A program made the position numbers and the translations under genes. DNA of 64,000 bases from Candidatus Vagococcus giribetii (lineage in GTDB: Bacteria > Bacillota > Bacilli > Lactobacillales > Vagococcaceae): contig NZ_JAFLVX010000020.1 of NCBI RefSeq assembly GCF_017316185.1, positions 1 to 64,000 of the forward strand. Direction: 5' to 3'. The notes below the pieces were generated by a model that had not been told where the DNA came from, searched no databases, and saw nothing but the letters and a program-made list of their open reading frames with translations. The first letter of the stretch is position 1, and each line of letters starts with the position of its first letter. This document shows, piece after piece, positions 47,873-57,444 of the stretch.

Positions 47873-48361
47873 TTATCCTAGTTTTTCGATTAACGCTTGA
47901 TTGACTGCTTCTGGTACAAAAGCAGAGACATCTCCTTTAAATCGAGCAATTTCTTTAATCATACTTGAGCTGATATTGCTATACTCTTCATCTGACAATA
48001 AAAAGACGGTATCAATTTCAGGTGCCATTTTTTTATTCATCGAAGCGATATTTTTTTCGTATTCATAATCTTGACTATTTCGGACACCACGAACTAAGAA
48101 ATTAGCTCCTAATTCTTTTGCAATCGTGACTGTTAAACCTGCCGATTGACTAACAATCTTTACATTATCTAAATGACTGGTCGCCTCACAAGCTAATTGT
48201 TCTTTTTCCTCTGCCGAAAATAAAGGATGTTTCGTTGTATTAGTAAAAATCCCAACAATTACTTCATCAAACAACGCACTTGCTCGTTCCACTGTATTAA
48301 GATGCCCATTTGTAAATGGATCAAAACTCCCTGGAAATAAAGCTACTTTTTTATTTGTCAT
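47873..48361 (-). CDS. coaD: Phosphopantetheine adenylyltransferase
   Basis: Fourth step of coenzyme A synthesis: joins AMP to 4'-phosphopantetheine. ALFPGSFDPFTNGHLNTVERA contains the T/HxGH nucleotidyl-transfer motif; FLVRGVRNSQDYEYE and a C-terminal SSSMIKEIA are conserved. 162 residues. ATG 48361, three bases after the rsmD stop. Confidence 0.97.
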   Translation of the reverse strand: MTNKKVALFPGSFDPFTNGHLNTVERASALFDEVIVGIFTNTTKHPLFSAEEKEQLACEATSHLDNVKIVSQSAGLTVTIAKELGANFLVRGVRNSQDYEYEKNIASMNKKMAPEIDTVFLLSDEEYSNISSSMIKEIARFKGDVSAFVPEAVNQALIEKLG

Positions 48362-48364
48362 TGG

Positions 48365-48925
48365 TTATTCCTCCATTACACGCTTATAAATTGTTACTTT
48401 TGTTGTTCCGTAAACTTGAGTTTTAACTAATTCTAATTCACCTATAGATTCTGGTAAATCTACTTGTTTATCCGTCTCGCATACGACACGGGCAAATGGA
48501 TTTATCAATTGACATTCTAACATTTCTTCAAGTTGCTCAACTATTCTTTGTTTAGCATAAGGTGGGTCTAGAAAAACTAAATCTAAAGTTACTTGATTGT
48601 CTTTCAACCACAATATCGCCTTGTCAGCATCCATTTTTTTCACCACAAAAGCTTTTTCCTCTTTTGTTAAGGCAATGTTTTCTTTAATTACACTAATTGC
48701 CTTAAAATGATGATCGAAACAGTACGCTTTTCGACTACCTCGTGAGATCGCCTCAATCGCTAAGTTACCACTGCCACTATATAAATCTAAAACAACTTCA
48801 TCATCAAAATAAGGTCCTATCATATTAAAAATAGAGCCTTTTATTTTATCACTTGTGGGACGTGTGTTATCTCCTGAAAGTGAATTTAGTTTTCTGCCTT
48901 TAAAATTACCTGCTATTACTCGCAT
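48365..48925 (-). CDS. rsmD: 16S rRNA (guanine(966)-N2)-methyltransferase RsmD
   Basis: Methylates G966 in 16S r[18 protein letters not shown] at the N-terminus, the SAM-binding [15 protein letters not shown] motif and the catalytic DPPY in [10 protein letters not shown] are all visible. 186 residues. First gene of the rsmD-coaD-sepM operon. Confidence 0.96.
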   Translation of the reverse strand: MRVIAGNFKGRKLNSLSGDNTRPTSDKIKGSIFNMIGPYFDDEVVLDLYSGSGNLAIEAISRGSRKAYCFDHHFKAISVIKENIALTKEEKAFVVKKMDADKAILWLKDNQVTLDLVFLDPPYAKQRIVEQLEEMLECQLINPFARVVCETDKQVDLPESIGELELVKTQVYGTTKVTIYKRVMEE

Positions 48926-48977
48926 TGTGTACTCCCTTGTTTTGTCTTATGTTATCTATTATAACAAATTTTTTCCA

Positions 48978-49010
48978 TAAAAAAACCTAGAGTTCTCACT
49001 CTAGGTCTCT
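48978..49010 (-). terminator. Terminator after glmM
   Basis: Perfect stem ACCTAGAGT / ACTCTAGGT, loop GAGA, then TTTTTTT on the minus strand. Confidence 0.9.
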
Positions 49011-49020
49011 CTTATAAAAA

Positions 49021-50379
49021 TTAGTCTAAACCAATTTCTTCTACTACAACTGCTGCAATTTTATCAACATAGTAATTCACTTTTTCAGTTGTTGGCGCTT
49101 CTGCCATCACACGTAAAAGCGGCTCTGTTCCTGAAGGTCTAACTAAGATACGTCCGTCTCCGTTCATTTCTTGTTCTACTTCTTCAATGATTGCTTTGAT
49201 TTTAGGAACATCCATAGCACCATTTTTGTCGCTAACTTTAATGTTCACTAATTTTTGTGGGTATTCTTCAATGTCCGCTGTTAATTCAGATAATGTTTTA
49301 CCTGTTTCTTTCATCACGTTCATTAATTGGATACCAGATAATAAACCATCACCTGTTGTATTGTAGTTTAAGAATACAATGTGTCCTGATTGCTCTCCAC
49401 CTAGTGAATAACCAGATTTACGCATTTCTTCTACCACATAACGGTCACCTACTTGTGTACAAATAGCTGTCATATCTGCTTCATCAACTGCTTTATGGAA
49501 ACCAAGGTTACTCATAACAGTTGCTACGATTGTATCTTTATCTAATAAGCCTTTTTCTTTTAAATGTTTACCACAGATATAAAGAATTTTATCACCATCA
49601 ACAATATTTCCTTTTTCGTCAATAGCAATCACACGGTCGCCATCACCATCAAAAGCTAAACCAAGGTCTGCCTGTTTTTCAACAACAAATTTAGCAAGTT
49701 CTTCTGGATGAGTTGATCCAACACCATCATTGATATTAATGCCATCTGGTTTAACTCCCATTGTATAGAAGTCAGTATCTAAGTCTGCAAATAAATGGTT
49801 AACAATTGGAGATGTTGCTCCATTAGCTCCATCAAGACAAACTGTTAAACCTGATAAATCATTAGGAATCGTACTTTTCAGGAATTCCATATATTTTTGT
49901 AAGCCTTCAGGATACACATCAAGTGTTCCTAATCCATCAGCAGAAGGTCTTGGTAATGTATCTACTTCAGCATCTAGTAAAGCTTCGATTTCTAATTCTT
50001 CATCATCTGCTAATTTAAATCCGTCTGAACCGAAGAATTTAATCCCGTTATCGGCTGCTGGGTTATGTGAAGCTGAAATCATAACACCTGCAGCAGCTTT
50101 TTGAGTTCTTGTTAAATAAGCTACACCTGGTGTTGAAATAACGCCTAATTGTAACACTTCAATTCCAACAGATAGTAGTCCAGCTACTAATGCTTGTTCT
50201 AGTAATTGTCCAGAAATTCGAGTGTCCCTTCCAACTAAAACTTGTGGCTTGTTTGTTTCAGACGCACTATGCTGGCATAAAACAAATCCTCCACAACGTC
50301 CAATTTTAAAAGCTAACTCTGGTGTTAATTCTTGATTAGCAATCCCTCTAACACCATCTGTTCCAAAATACTTACCCAT
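49021..50379 (-). CDS. glmM: Phosphoglucosamine mutase
   Basis: Interconverts glucosamine-6-P and glucosamine-1-P for cell-wall precursor synthesis. 452 residues. [10 protein letters not shown] at the N-terminus; the phosphoserine loop is [18 protein letters not shown]; the metal loop FDGDGDR and the sugar-binding GEQSGH follow. ATG 50379. Third gene of cdaA-cdaR-glmM; GlmM binds and lowers the activity of CdaA, tying c-di-AMP to cell-wall supply. Confidence 0.98.
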   Translation of the reverse strand: MGKYFGTDGVRGIANQELTPELAFKIGRCGGFVLCQHSASETNKPQVLVGRDTRISGQLLEQALVAGLLSVGIEVLQLGVISTPGVAYLTRTQKAAAGVMISASHNPAADNGIKFFGSDGFKLADDEELEIEALLDAEVDTLPRPSADGLGTLDVYPEGLQKYMEFLKSTIPNDLSGLTVCLDGANGATSPIVNHLFADLDTDFYTMGVKPDGININDGVGSTHPEELAKFVVEKQADLGLAFDGDGDRVIAIDEKGNIVDGDKILYICGKHLKEKGLLDKDTIVATVMSNLGFHKAVDEADMTAICTQVGDRYVVEEMRKSGYSLGGEQSGHIVFLNYNTTGDGLLSGIQLMNVMKETGKTLSELTADIEEYPQKLVNIKVSDKNGAMDVPKIKAIIEEVEQEMNGDGRILVRPSGTEPLLRVMAEAPTTEKVNYYVDKIAAVVVEEIGLD

Positions 50380-50432
50380 TTTTAAATCTCCTAACTAATA
50401 AATATATTTACACTTTATTTTTATATATTTTG

Positions 50433-51461
50433 TTATTTTTTAATACTGACAGGAATTTTATCAGACTTTTTTTGTATTGTCGATAATTTACTATCAAGTT
50501 GTGCCGTTTTCTCATTTTCTTTTTTCGGAACGACTTGTACTGTCAATGTTTCCGGTGAGACACTTACATCTTTTGGCACCACAACTGGGTACGCATTTTC
50601 TATTGTTTCTTTAATGTTACTTGTATCAATTTTTAATTCTATTAGGTTAATCTCATCAAGAATTTCTTTTGGTCCTGTAATTTCCACTTCGTCTTGCTTC
50701 ATATTGAACGCATAATCTTTAATGCCTTGTGGTATAGTGCCTGTTTGAACAGCCTTAACTTTTACCTTTTTAGTTGGTTGTTTTAATGAAATGTCCACTC
50801 GAACAGATTCAGGCTCAACTCGAACATTCAAAGGTTCATTATTGGCATCTACAGCATATGGTTTGATTTTTTCATAAAAATCACCACTGACATTTGATTT
50901 TTCACTCACACTCGCAATTACTCTTGCTACTTTTTTGATAGATTCTTCCCCACCATAAAGGGTGACATTTTCAGGATCAACTTCTGCTTTATCTAACTCA
51001 TACCCGTTAGCAAAAATACTTGGGTCAATAACAGGATCCACTTTAAACTTGTTACTTGCTTTGTTTTCTACTGTCACATTGAGCTTATTCGGTGAGATTT
51101 TAGCTTTCATGCCACTTGGTAAGCCTGAAACTTGTAATGGTACCTCATGAGTCCCTTCACCGTATTTGGTTAAGTCCATTACCACTGAAAAACTTCTAGT
51201 TTCAGCATTAGACTCTTTGTCGAGTAAAATTTTATTAGCTGATGATAACTCAACATTAACTGTCTGCTCATAGCCAGAGATAAAATACTTGTCTTGATTA
51301 TAGGTTACATTGACAGGCACCTTTTCAGCTAAAGCAGTAAGTTGCGTAAAATTGGTATCATTTTTATTAAACTTCGCTAGATTCGCATTATAAAAAAACA
51401 ATAACGCGAAAAACAAAGATAAAATACGAATCAACCAAGGGGTTTTTCCTTTACTACGCAT
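50433..51461 (-). CDS. cdaR: CdaR, YbbR-domain regulator of CdaA
   Basis: Membrane-anchored extracellular protein that modulates the diadenylate cyclase CdaA. 342 residues: N-terminal helix (about 9-25) followed by three or four YbbR repeats (VNVTYNQDKYFISGYEQTVNVELS, DKAEVDPENVTLYGGEESI, QDEVEITGPKEILDEI). ATG 51461 overlaps the cdaA stop codon by one base. Downstream is glmM. Confidence 0.95.
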   Translation of the reverse strand: MRSKGKTPWLIRILSLFFALLFFYNANLAKFNKNDTNFTQLTALAEKVPVNVTYNQDKYFISGYEQTVNVELSSANKILLDKESNAETRSFSVVMDLTKYGEGTHEVPLQVSGLPSGMKAKISPNKLNVTVENKASNKFKVDPVIDPSIFANGYELDKAEVDPENVTLYGGEESIKKVARVIASVSEKSNVSGDFYEKIKPYAVDANNEPLNVRVEPESVRVDISLKQPTKKVKVKAVQTGTIPQGIKDYAFNMKQDEVEITGPKEILDEINLIELKIDTSNIKETIENAYPVVVPKDVSVSPETLTVQVVPKKENEKTAQLDSKLSTIQKKSDKIPVSIKK

Positions 51462-52348
51462 TATTTACTCCCCCCTTTAAATCCATGAATAAAGTCTTCC
51501 AAAAACTGAGTAAGTCCATTATTTTTTGACTCTTCTTCTTTCTCAATTAATTCTTTATTCAAAATAGCTAAATACTCTTCTTTTGAAAGGTGAGGTAAAA
51601 ATTTGTTACTGTGAGCGATACTAACATCACCTGTTTCTTCTGAAACAATTAAAGTCAAAGAGTCGCTAACTTCGCTCAAACCTATTGCCGCTCGATGTCT
51701 CGTTCCATACTCTTTAGGTATTAAGCTACTTTCTGAGAGTGGTAAATAAGAACAAGCTGATGCAATCTTATCATCTCTGATAATAACGGCACCATCATGG
51801 AGTGGTGTGTTTGGAATAAAAATATTAATCAACAACTGACTGGAAATGTCTGAATCTAGTGAAATACCTGTTTCAACGTAATCAACTAAACTATCTTTTT
51901 TCTCAATAGAAATCAGAGCACCAATCTTACGTTTTGACATGTACTGAACAGCTTCGTCTAATTGATTAATCAAACGATCTTTATTATTTTCTTTCTTACG
52001 AGAAGACTTAAGAATCGAGCCTCTTCCTAAATGCTCTAAGCCTCGTCTTACTTCTGGTTGGAAGATGACAATCGCAGCAATTGCTCCATAAGTGATTACT
52101 TGGTTCATCAACCAAGATACGGTTGAAAGACCAATCACATCACTCACAATTCGAATAATGATGATAACTGCGATCCCTTTAAATACTTGAATGGCTTTTG
52201 TGCCGTTTAATAACATAATTAGTTTATAGATAACAAACCATACGACTAAAATATCGATGAGATGTATGATGACATCAGATGAAAAATGGGTGGTAAAAAA
52301 TACCTGCCATGTACTGGGTTTGAACAAGTCAAAAAAATGTAGTTCCAT
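51461..52348 (-). CDS. cdaA: Diadenylate cyclase CdaA
   Basis: Makes the second messenger c-di-AMP, which controls potassium and osmolyte transport and wall homeostasis. 295 residues: three N-terminal helices (about 25-95), a short coiled region, and the DAC domain with PLHDGAVIIRD and TRHRAAIGLSE, the two catalytic motifs. ATG 52348 with GGAGG. First gene of cdaA-cdaR-glmM, the conserved c-di-AMP module. Confidence 0.97.
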   Translation of the reverse strand: MELHFFDLFKPSTWQVFFTTHFSSDVIIHLIDILVVWFVIYKLIMLLNGTKAIQVFKGIAVIIIIRIVSDVIGLSTVSWLMNQVITYGAIAAIVIFQPEVRRGLEHLGRGSILKSSRKKENNKDRLINQLDEAVQYMSKRKIGALISIEKKDSLVDYVETGISLDSDISSQLLINIFIPNTPLHDGAVIIRDDKIASACSYLPLSESSLIPKEYGTRHRAAIGLSEVSDSLTLIVSEETGDVSIAHSNKFLPHLSKEEYLAILNKELIEKEEESKNNGLTQFLEDFIHGFKGGSK

Positions 52349-52387
52349 CTTGTTCCTCCCTCTCTATTATATTTGTATACGAGCTTA

Positions 52388-52396
52388 AGTATAGCA
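52388..52396 (-). promoter_or_regulatory. Probable cdaA operon promoter (extended -10)
   Basis: Minus strand TGCTATACT, 40 bp before cdaA and after the efp terminator. No good -35 box. Confidence 0.45.
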
Positions 52397-52446
52397 CAAT
52401 GACAATTCACATGTTTACCTTTTGAGAAGTTTTCGAAAAAAATTCG

Positions 52447-52488
52447 AAAAAAAAGCAAAATAACTCATATAGTTACTTGCTTTTTTTA
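52447..52488 (-). terminator. Terminator after efp
   Basis: AAAAAAAGCAA...TTGCTTTTTTT stem with a bulge and an inner AACT/AGTT pair, a few bases beyond the efp stop. Confidence 0.78.
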
Positions 52489-52492
52489 TCTA

Positions 52493-53053
52493 TTATTTTG
52501 CTCGTTTCATGTATGTTCCTTCTTGTGTACTGATTTCGATTAATTCATCGACTTCAATAAAATCTGGAACGTTTACAACTAGACCAGTTTCCATTGTAGC
52601 AGGTTTACCTGAACCTGACACTGTAGCACCCTTAATAGAAGGCGGTGTGTCTTGAACTCTTAAGACCACTGTTCCCGGTAGAGTTACACCAATTACTTCG
52701 TCACCATAAAATTGAATTTTAACTTCCATATTATCTAATAAATACAATAACTCTTCTTTAATAATACTTGTTGGAATTTCATATTGTTCGTAAGTATCTA
52801 AGTCCATGAATACACCCATGTCATCTTGTAGGTATAAATATTGAACTTCTTTACTATCAATATGCGCTTTTTTAACTTTTTCTTCAGGACGCATAGTTGT
52901 TTCTGTTGTTGAACCACTTCTTACGTCTCTTAATTTAAGGCGCATTACTGTGTTACCTTTTCCTGGTTTATGGTGGCTTGCTTCTAATACTTTAATTAGC
53001 TTACCATCCTTTTCAAACGTCATTCCACTTCTTAAATCTGAAATAGCAATCAT
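52493..53053 (-). CDS. efp: Elongation factor P
   Basis: Rescues ribosomes stalled at polyproline. 186 residues in three beta-barrel domains. The tip loop [14 protein letters not shown] carries the Lys (K32 in KPGKG region) that may be modified. [26 protein letters not shown] is the C-terminal signature (EFP). ATG 53053 with AAAGGAG. Monocistronic between two terminators. Confidence 0.97.
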   Translation of the reverse strand: MIAISDLRSGMTFEKDGKLIKVLEASHHKPGKGNTVMRLKLRDVRSGSTTETTMRPEEKVKKAHIDSKEVQYLYLQDDMGVFMDLDTYEQYEIPTSIIKEELLYLLDNMEVKIQFYGDEVIGVTLPGTVVLRVQDTPPSIKGATVSGSGKPATMETGLVVNVPDFIEVDELIEISTQEGTYMKRAK

Positions 53054-53085
53054 TTTGTTGTCTCCTTTATTTTTGAACTAGCCAC

Positions 53086-53094
53086 ATTTTAACA
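53086..53094 (-). promoter_or_regulatory. Probable efp promoter (extended -10)
   Basis: Minus strand TGTTAAAAT, 32 bp before the efp start; -35 not convincing. Confidence 0.4.
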
Positions 53095-53107
53095 CACATC
53101 CTCAAAA

Positions 53108-53148
53108 TAAAAAAACCTTTGTTAATTTTGAACTTAACAAAGGTTTAA
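53108..53148 (-). terminator. Terminator after glnA
   Basis: AACCTTTGTTAA / TTAACAAAGGTT perfect stem, eight-base loop, TTTTTT on the minus strand. Confidence 0.9.
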
Positions 53149-53153
53149 TTGGT

Positions 53154-54491
53154 CTAGTACATTTCTAAGTATTGTTCTCTTTCCCACTCAGAAACTTGTT
53201 GACGATACGCTGACCACTCCATTTTTTTAGCTTCAATGAAGTTGTTGTAAATATGGTTACCTAATGCTTCCTTAACAATCTCATCTTTTCTCATATATTT
53301 AATAGCATTATGTAATGTTGATGGTAAATCTGTAATGTCAGCTTCTTTTCGTTCATCTTCAGTCATAACATAAATATTTCTATCCACTGCTGCTGGAGGA
53401 GTGATTTTATTTTTAACCCCATCTAATCCAGCTTGTAGTAAAACAGCCATTGCAAGGTATGGATTTGCTGTTGGGTCTACTGAACGTAATTCTAAACGAG
53501 TTGAAAGCCCACGTGAGCTTGGTACACGTACTAATGGCGAACGATTTTTTCCACTCCATGCCACATAAACAGGCGCTTCATAACCAGGTACTAAACGTTT
53601 ATAAGAGTTAACGATTGGGTTACACACAGCCGTATAACCTCTTGCATGTTTCAATAAACCGCCTAAGAAATGATAAGCTGTTTCACTTAAACCATCTACG
53701 CCGTTTTCATCATAGAAGACATTGCCGTTTTCGTTAAATAAAGACATGTTAATATGCATTCCACTACCTGCAATACCATGTAAAGGTTTTGGCATGAAAG
53801 TTGCGTGTAGACCATGTTTTCTAGCAATCGTACGAACAACTAATTCGAAGGTTTGGATATTATCACACGCTTCAATAGCGTTAGCATACTTAAAGTCAAT
53901 TTCATGTTGCCCTGGTGCACACTCATGGTGAGAAGCTTCTACTTCAAAACCTAAACTTTCTAATTCTAATACAATATCACGACGACAGTTTTCACCTAAA
54001 TCAGTTGGAGCAAAGTCGAAGTAACCACCTTGGTCATTCAATTCTTGAGTTGGATGACCTTTTTCATCTAATTTAAATAAGAAAAACTCTGGTTCTGGTC
54101 CAATGTTAAATCCTGTAAACCCTAAATCAGTCATTTCTTTTAAAACACGTTTTAAATTACCACGAGGATCCCCTGCGAATGGTTCTCCTTCTGTATTATA
54201 AACATCACAAATTAAACGAGCTACTTTTCCTTTTTCGCTTTCCCATGGAAAAATCATCCATGTCGAAAAATCTGGGTGTAAGTACATGTCACTCTCTTCA
54301 ATACGGACAAATCCTTCAATAGAAGAACCATCAAACATCATTTTATTATCTAGAACTTTGTCTATTTGGCTAATAGGAACCTCAACATTTTTTAGTCGAC
54401 CTAAAATATCAGTGAACATTAATCGTAAAAATCTGACATTTTCTTTTTGTGCTGCTTCTTTAATCTGTTCTTTTGTTGTGTATTTTCCCAT
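53154..54491 (-). CDS. glnA: Glutamine synthetase, type I-alpha
   Basis: Joins ammonia to glutamate using ATP, the main ammonium assimilation step. 445 residues, matching the I-alpha form of Firmicutes, which is feedback-inhibited and acts with GlnR rather than being adenylylated. Motifs: [30 protein letters not shown], and [16 protein letters not shown] 54491 with AGAGGCG. 22 bp after glnR, the classic glnRA operon. Confidence 0.98.
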   Translation of the reverse strand: MGKYTTKEQIKEAAQKENVRFLRLMFTDILGRLKNVEVPISQIDKVLDNKMMFDGSSIEGFVRIEESDMYLHPDFSTWMIFPWESEKGKVARLICDVYNTEGEPFAGDPRGNLKRVLKEMTDLGFTGFNIGPEPEFFLFKLDEKGHPTQELNDQGGYFDFAPTDLGENCRRDIVLELESLGFEVEASHHECAPGQHEIDFKYANAIEACDNIQTFELVVRTIARKHGLHATFMPKPLHGIAGSGMHINMSLFNENGNVFYDENGVDGLSETAYHFLGGLLKHARGYTAVCNPIVNSYKRLVPGYEAPVYVAWSGKNRSPLVRVPSSRGLSTRLELRSVDPTANPYLAMAVLLQAGLDGVKNKITPPAAVDRNIYVMTEDERKEADITDLPSTLHNAIKYMRKDEIVKEALGNHIYNNFIEAKKMEWSAYRQQVSEWEREQYLEMY

Positions 54492-54513
54492 TATTCACGC
54501 CTCTTCTTTTAGT

Positions 54514-54840
54514 TTAATATAGTCCGCTTTCTTTCATTAAGTCATTGTATAAAGCAATTCTAATTTTTTCTTCAGAAAGTTGTTTTTCTTTCTGCTCAAT
54601 TTTTAAGAATTGTTTTTTTATTTCCTTAATAGAGAAATCATCACTAAGCATTTCTTTAATATCCAGAAGTCGATCAATATCGTTTAAAGAAAACAAACGA
54701 TTATTACCTGCATTCCGTTCTGGAAAAATTAGTTCCTGTTCTTCATAATACCTAATTTTTCGTGCTGTTAAGTCTGTTAATTGCATAACAGAGCTCATTG
54801 GAAAGACAGCTAAATTTCGACGTAATTCTTTTTCACTCAT
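54514..54840 (-). CDS. glnR: MerR-family nitrogen regulator GlnR
   Basis: Represses glnRA and ammonium transport genes when glutamine is plentiful, with feedback-inhibited glutamine synthetase as its partner. 108 residues: MerR-type winged helix (MQLTDLTARKIRYYEEQELIFPER) and a short C-terminal tail that senses GlnA. ATG 54840 with AAAGGAGG. A consensus GlnR box lies upstream of its promoter. Confidence 0.96.
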   Translation of the reverse strand: MSEKELRRNLAVFPMSSVMQLTDLTARKIRYYEEQELIFPERNAGNNRLFSLNDIDRLLDIKEMLSDDFSIKEIKKQFLKIEQKEKQLSEEKIRIALYNDLMKESGLY

Positions 54841-54873
54841 TTTTTCGACCTCCTTTTCTTAAAGGTTAAAAAG

Positions 54874-54902
54874 ATAATAACAAGGCACAAAAAAAAAGTC
54901 AA
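54874..54902 (-). promoter_or_regulatory. glnRA promoter
   Basis: Minus strand TTGACT (54897-54902), 17 bp including a run of eight T, TATTAT (54874-54879). Confidence 0.8.
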
Positions 54903-54939
54903 CTATCCATGTTAGATAATCTAACATGGATAGACAACT
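54888..54939 (-). terminator. Terminator after ynbB, overlapping the glnR control region
   Basis: Perfect 14-base inverted repeat CTATCCATGTTAGA / TCTAACATGGATAG with a short loop, followed on the minus strand by TTGAC and nine T. The T-run is also the spacer of the glnRA promoter. Confidence 0.82.
54910..54926. promoter_or_regulatory. GlnR box
   Basis: TGTTA-N7-TAACA, a full match to the GlnR/TnrA consensus TGTNA-N7-TNACA, seven bases upstream of the glnRA -35. It forms the heart of the ynbB terminator stem. Confidence 0.85.
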
Positions 54940-54949
54940 TTATTGAAAT

Positions 54950-56200
54950 TTAATAAAATATTTGATTAACCGCTTGAGATACGGCTATTTTAACATGTTC
55001 AAAAGTTAGACCACCTTGGACATATAATTCGTATGGCGCTCTAATAGGACCATCCGCTGTTAATTCCAAGCTTGCTCCTTGAATAAAGGTTCCAGCAGCC
55101 ATAATCACATCATCTTCATATCCTGGCATATAAGAAGGAATAGGCAAAACATGAGCATCAATTGGAGATGCTTTTTGAACAGCTTGACAAAAAGCAATCA
55201 TTTTTTCTTTGTCTTTTAGTGAAATCAATTGAATTAAATCTGTTCTAGGGTCATTCCATTTTGGTGTTGACTCAATACCAAACTCTTCTAATAAAGCTGC
55301 TGTGAATACAGCTCCTTGAATTGCTTGAGACACAACATGAGGCGCTAAAAAGAAACCTTGAATCATTTCATGGGTACTATAAATCATCGCTCCCCCTTCA
55401 CCACCAACACCAGGTGTTGTTAAACGGAAGCTAGCTTTTTCAACTAATTCTTTTCGCCCAACAATGTATCCACCAGTTTTAACAATACCACCACCAGGAT
55501 TTTTAATTAAAGAGCCTGCCATTAAATCTGCTCCAACTTCTGTTGGTTCCATCGCTTCAGCAAATTCTCCATAACAGTTATCAACAAAAACCACTAAATC
55601 AGGATTAATCTCTTTAACAAAAGCGATCATCTCTTCAATTTGTCCCACTGTAAAGGACGGTCTTGAATCATAACCACGAGAGCGTTGGATACCAATTACT
55701 TTCGTTTTCTCCGTAATGCTTCTCTTAACTGCATCAAAATCAACGGTTCCGTCTGTTTTTAGTAGGACTTCTTGGTAGCCGATGTTGTATTCTTTAAACG
55801 AGCCAACACCACTCCCTGTTGTACCGATAACCTCATGTAACGTGTCGTAAGGTGTTCCTGTGATGTAAATTAACTCGTCTCCCGGTCTAAGAACACCAAA
55901 AAGAGCTGTAGCAATCGCATGAGTCCCTGAAATAATTTGGGGACGAACTAGGGCTGCTTCTGTATGAAAGACTTCAGCATAAACAGCTTCCAAAGCATCT
56001 CTTCCTAAATCATCGTAACCATATCCTGTTGAAGGAGCAAAATGACTTTCTGATAGTTTATTATTTCTGAAAGCTTCTAGTACTTTAGCTTGATTCGTTA
56101 AGGCGATTTCTTGTAATTCTTGACGCACGCCCATTATTTTTGCATCTGCTTTTTTTATTTTTTCATTTAAATCTGGGTGAAAATTAGTATTCCAACTCAT
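54950..56200 (-). CDS. ynbB: Methionine gamma-lyase family PLP protein (YnbB, aluminium-resistance family)
   Basis: Fold-type I PLP enzyme of the YnbB family, historically called aluminium resistance protein; the real reaction is not known. 416 residues. The PLP lysine is likely in GSLIKNPGGGIVKTGG; VFVDNCYGEFAE holds the cofactor-binding Asp. Start ATG 56200 is preferred over an upstream one at 56242 because GAGGAG lies nine bases ahead; it still overlaps hflX by 17 bp. Last gene of glpQ-miaA-hflX-ynbB, then glnR-glnA, the same neighbourhood as in Bacillus. Confidence 0.88.
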   Translation of the reverse strand: MSWNTNFHPDLNEKIKKADAKIMGVRQELQEIALTNQAKVLEAFRNNKLSESHFAPSTGYGYDDLGRDALEAVYAEVFHTEAALVRPQIISGTHAIATALFGVLRPGDELIYITGTPYDTLHEVIGTTGSGVGSFKEYNIGYQEVLLKTDGTVDFDAVKRSITEKTKVIGIQRSRGYDSRPSFTVGQIEEMIAFVKEINPDLVVFVDNCYGEFAEAMEPTEVGADLMAGSLIKNPGGGIVKTGGYIVGRKELVEKASFRLTTPGVGGEGGAMIYSTHEMIQGFFLAPHVVSQAIQGAVFTAALLEEFGIESTPKWNDPRTDLIQLISLKDKEKMIAFCQAVQKASPIDAHVLPIPSYMPGYEDDVIMAAGTFIQGASLELTADGPIRAPYELYVQGGLTFEHVKIAVSQAVNQIFY

Positions 56201-57431
56201 CTGTTTCTTCTCCTCTAGTCCACTTTGAACGCTCATGAGCATATCCTTGAACTTGGTACGTGTTGCTTTCTTCTAAATACTCATAAGCATCTATTAATGT
56301 TTCTTTTTTCATTTGACTGATTTTATAGGCATCTTTTGCTTCTAAAGTAATATCAAAAGATACAAATAATTCTTTCATTCGTTTAGTGATTGCTTCCACT
56401 AGTACTTCCTGACTCTCCTGATTCATTGCTGAGATTAAGCAATTTGGGTATAGAGTCGGTACAAATTGAGTCGCATCATCTAATAAATCAGCTTTGTTAT
56501 AAACGGTTAAAACAGGAATATGATTCATCTCTAATTCATCTAAAAGAGTCATTACCGTTTCTTCTTGTTGATGACGATTATCTGAACTGGCATCAACTAC
56601 ATGAAGCAGTAAATCCACACTACGACTTTCCTCTAAAGTTGACTGAAACGCCTCAATTAATTGTGTCGGTAAATCTTGAATAAATCCAACTGTGTCAGTT
56701 ATCGTGGTTTCAAAGCCATCTGGTAATTGCCATTTTTTGGTTAAAGGATCCAGGGTTGCGAATAATTGATCCTCTGCGTAGGTTTTTGTATCTGTCAACA
56801 AATTCATAATCGTCGATTTCCCTGCATTGGTATAACCAATTAATCCAATTTGAAACACAGAAGAGTCCTTTCTTTTTTGACGACTGCGCTCACGGTGCTC
56901 TTCTGTTTCTTTTAATTCCCTTTTGATTAAAGTAATTTTATGACGGATATGACGACGGTCTGTTTCCAATTTCGTTTCACCTGGACCACGTGTTCCTATC
57001 CCACCACCAAGTCTTGAAAGTGAGGTTCCTTGTCCCACGAGTCGAGGCAATAGATAGTTAAGTTGCGCTAATTCTACTTGAAGTTGTCCTTCTTTTGATT
57101 GAGCACGCATCGCAAATATATCCAAAATCAACTGTACACGATCGATAATCTTTGCATCAACTACTTCTTCAATTAACCGAGCTTGCCTAGCTGACAGCTC
57201 ATGGTTAAATATAACTGTATCTGCCTCTTTTGAGGCAACTAATGCCGAAAGTTCTTCTAGTTTCCCTTTTCCAACAATGGTTCGTCGGTCAATTTTTTGA
57301 CGTCTTTGAATCAATTCACCTACTACTTCTCCTTGAGCTGTTTCAGATAAATTAACTAACTCTTTCATAGACTCGGGAAAATTTCCGTAATTCTCTTGAT
57401 TTTCAACGCCAACTAAAATAATCTTCTCCAC
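56184..57431 (-). CDS. hflX: GTPase HflX
   Basis: Ribosome-binding GTPase that splits stalled or heat-damaged 70S ribosomes. About 415 residues: N-terminal HflX domain with VGKGKLEEL and the glycine-rich GTRGPGETKLETDRRHI linker, then the G domain (GYTNAGKST, DTVGFIQDLP, NKAD). Start GTG 57431 fits AGGAAG seven bases upstream; a TTG two codons earlier abuts it. 13 bp after miaA. Confidence 0.95.
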   Translation of the reverse strand: MEKIILVGVENQENYGNFPESMKELVNLSETAQGEVVGELIQRRQKIDRRTIVGKGKLEELSALVASKEADTVIFNHELSARQARLIEEVVDAKIIDRVQLILDIFAMRAQSKEGQLQVELAQLNYLLPRLVGQGTSLSRLGGGIGTRGPGETKLETDRRHIRHKITLIKRELKETEEHRERSRQKRKDSSVFQIGLIGYTNAGKSTIMNLLTDTKTYAEDQLFATLDPLTKKWQLPDGFETTITDTVGFIQDLPTQLIEAFQSTLEESRSVDLLLHVVDASSDNRHQQEETVMTLLDELEMNHIPVLTVYNKADLLDDATQFVPTLYPNCLISAMNQESQEVLVEAITKRMKELFVSFDITLEAKDAYKISQMKKETLIDAYEYLEESNTYQVQGYAHERSKWTRGEETDELEY

Positions 57432-57444
57432 ACACAACTTCCTT

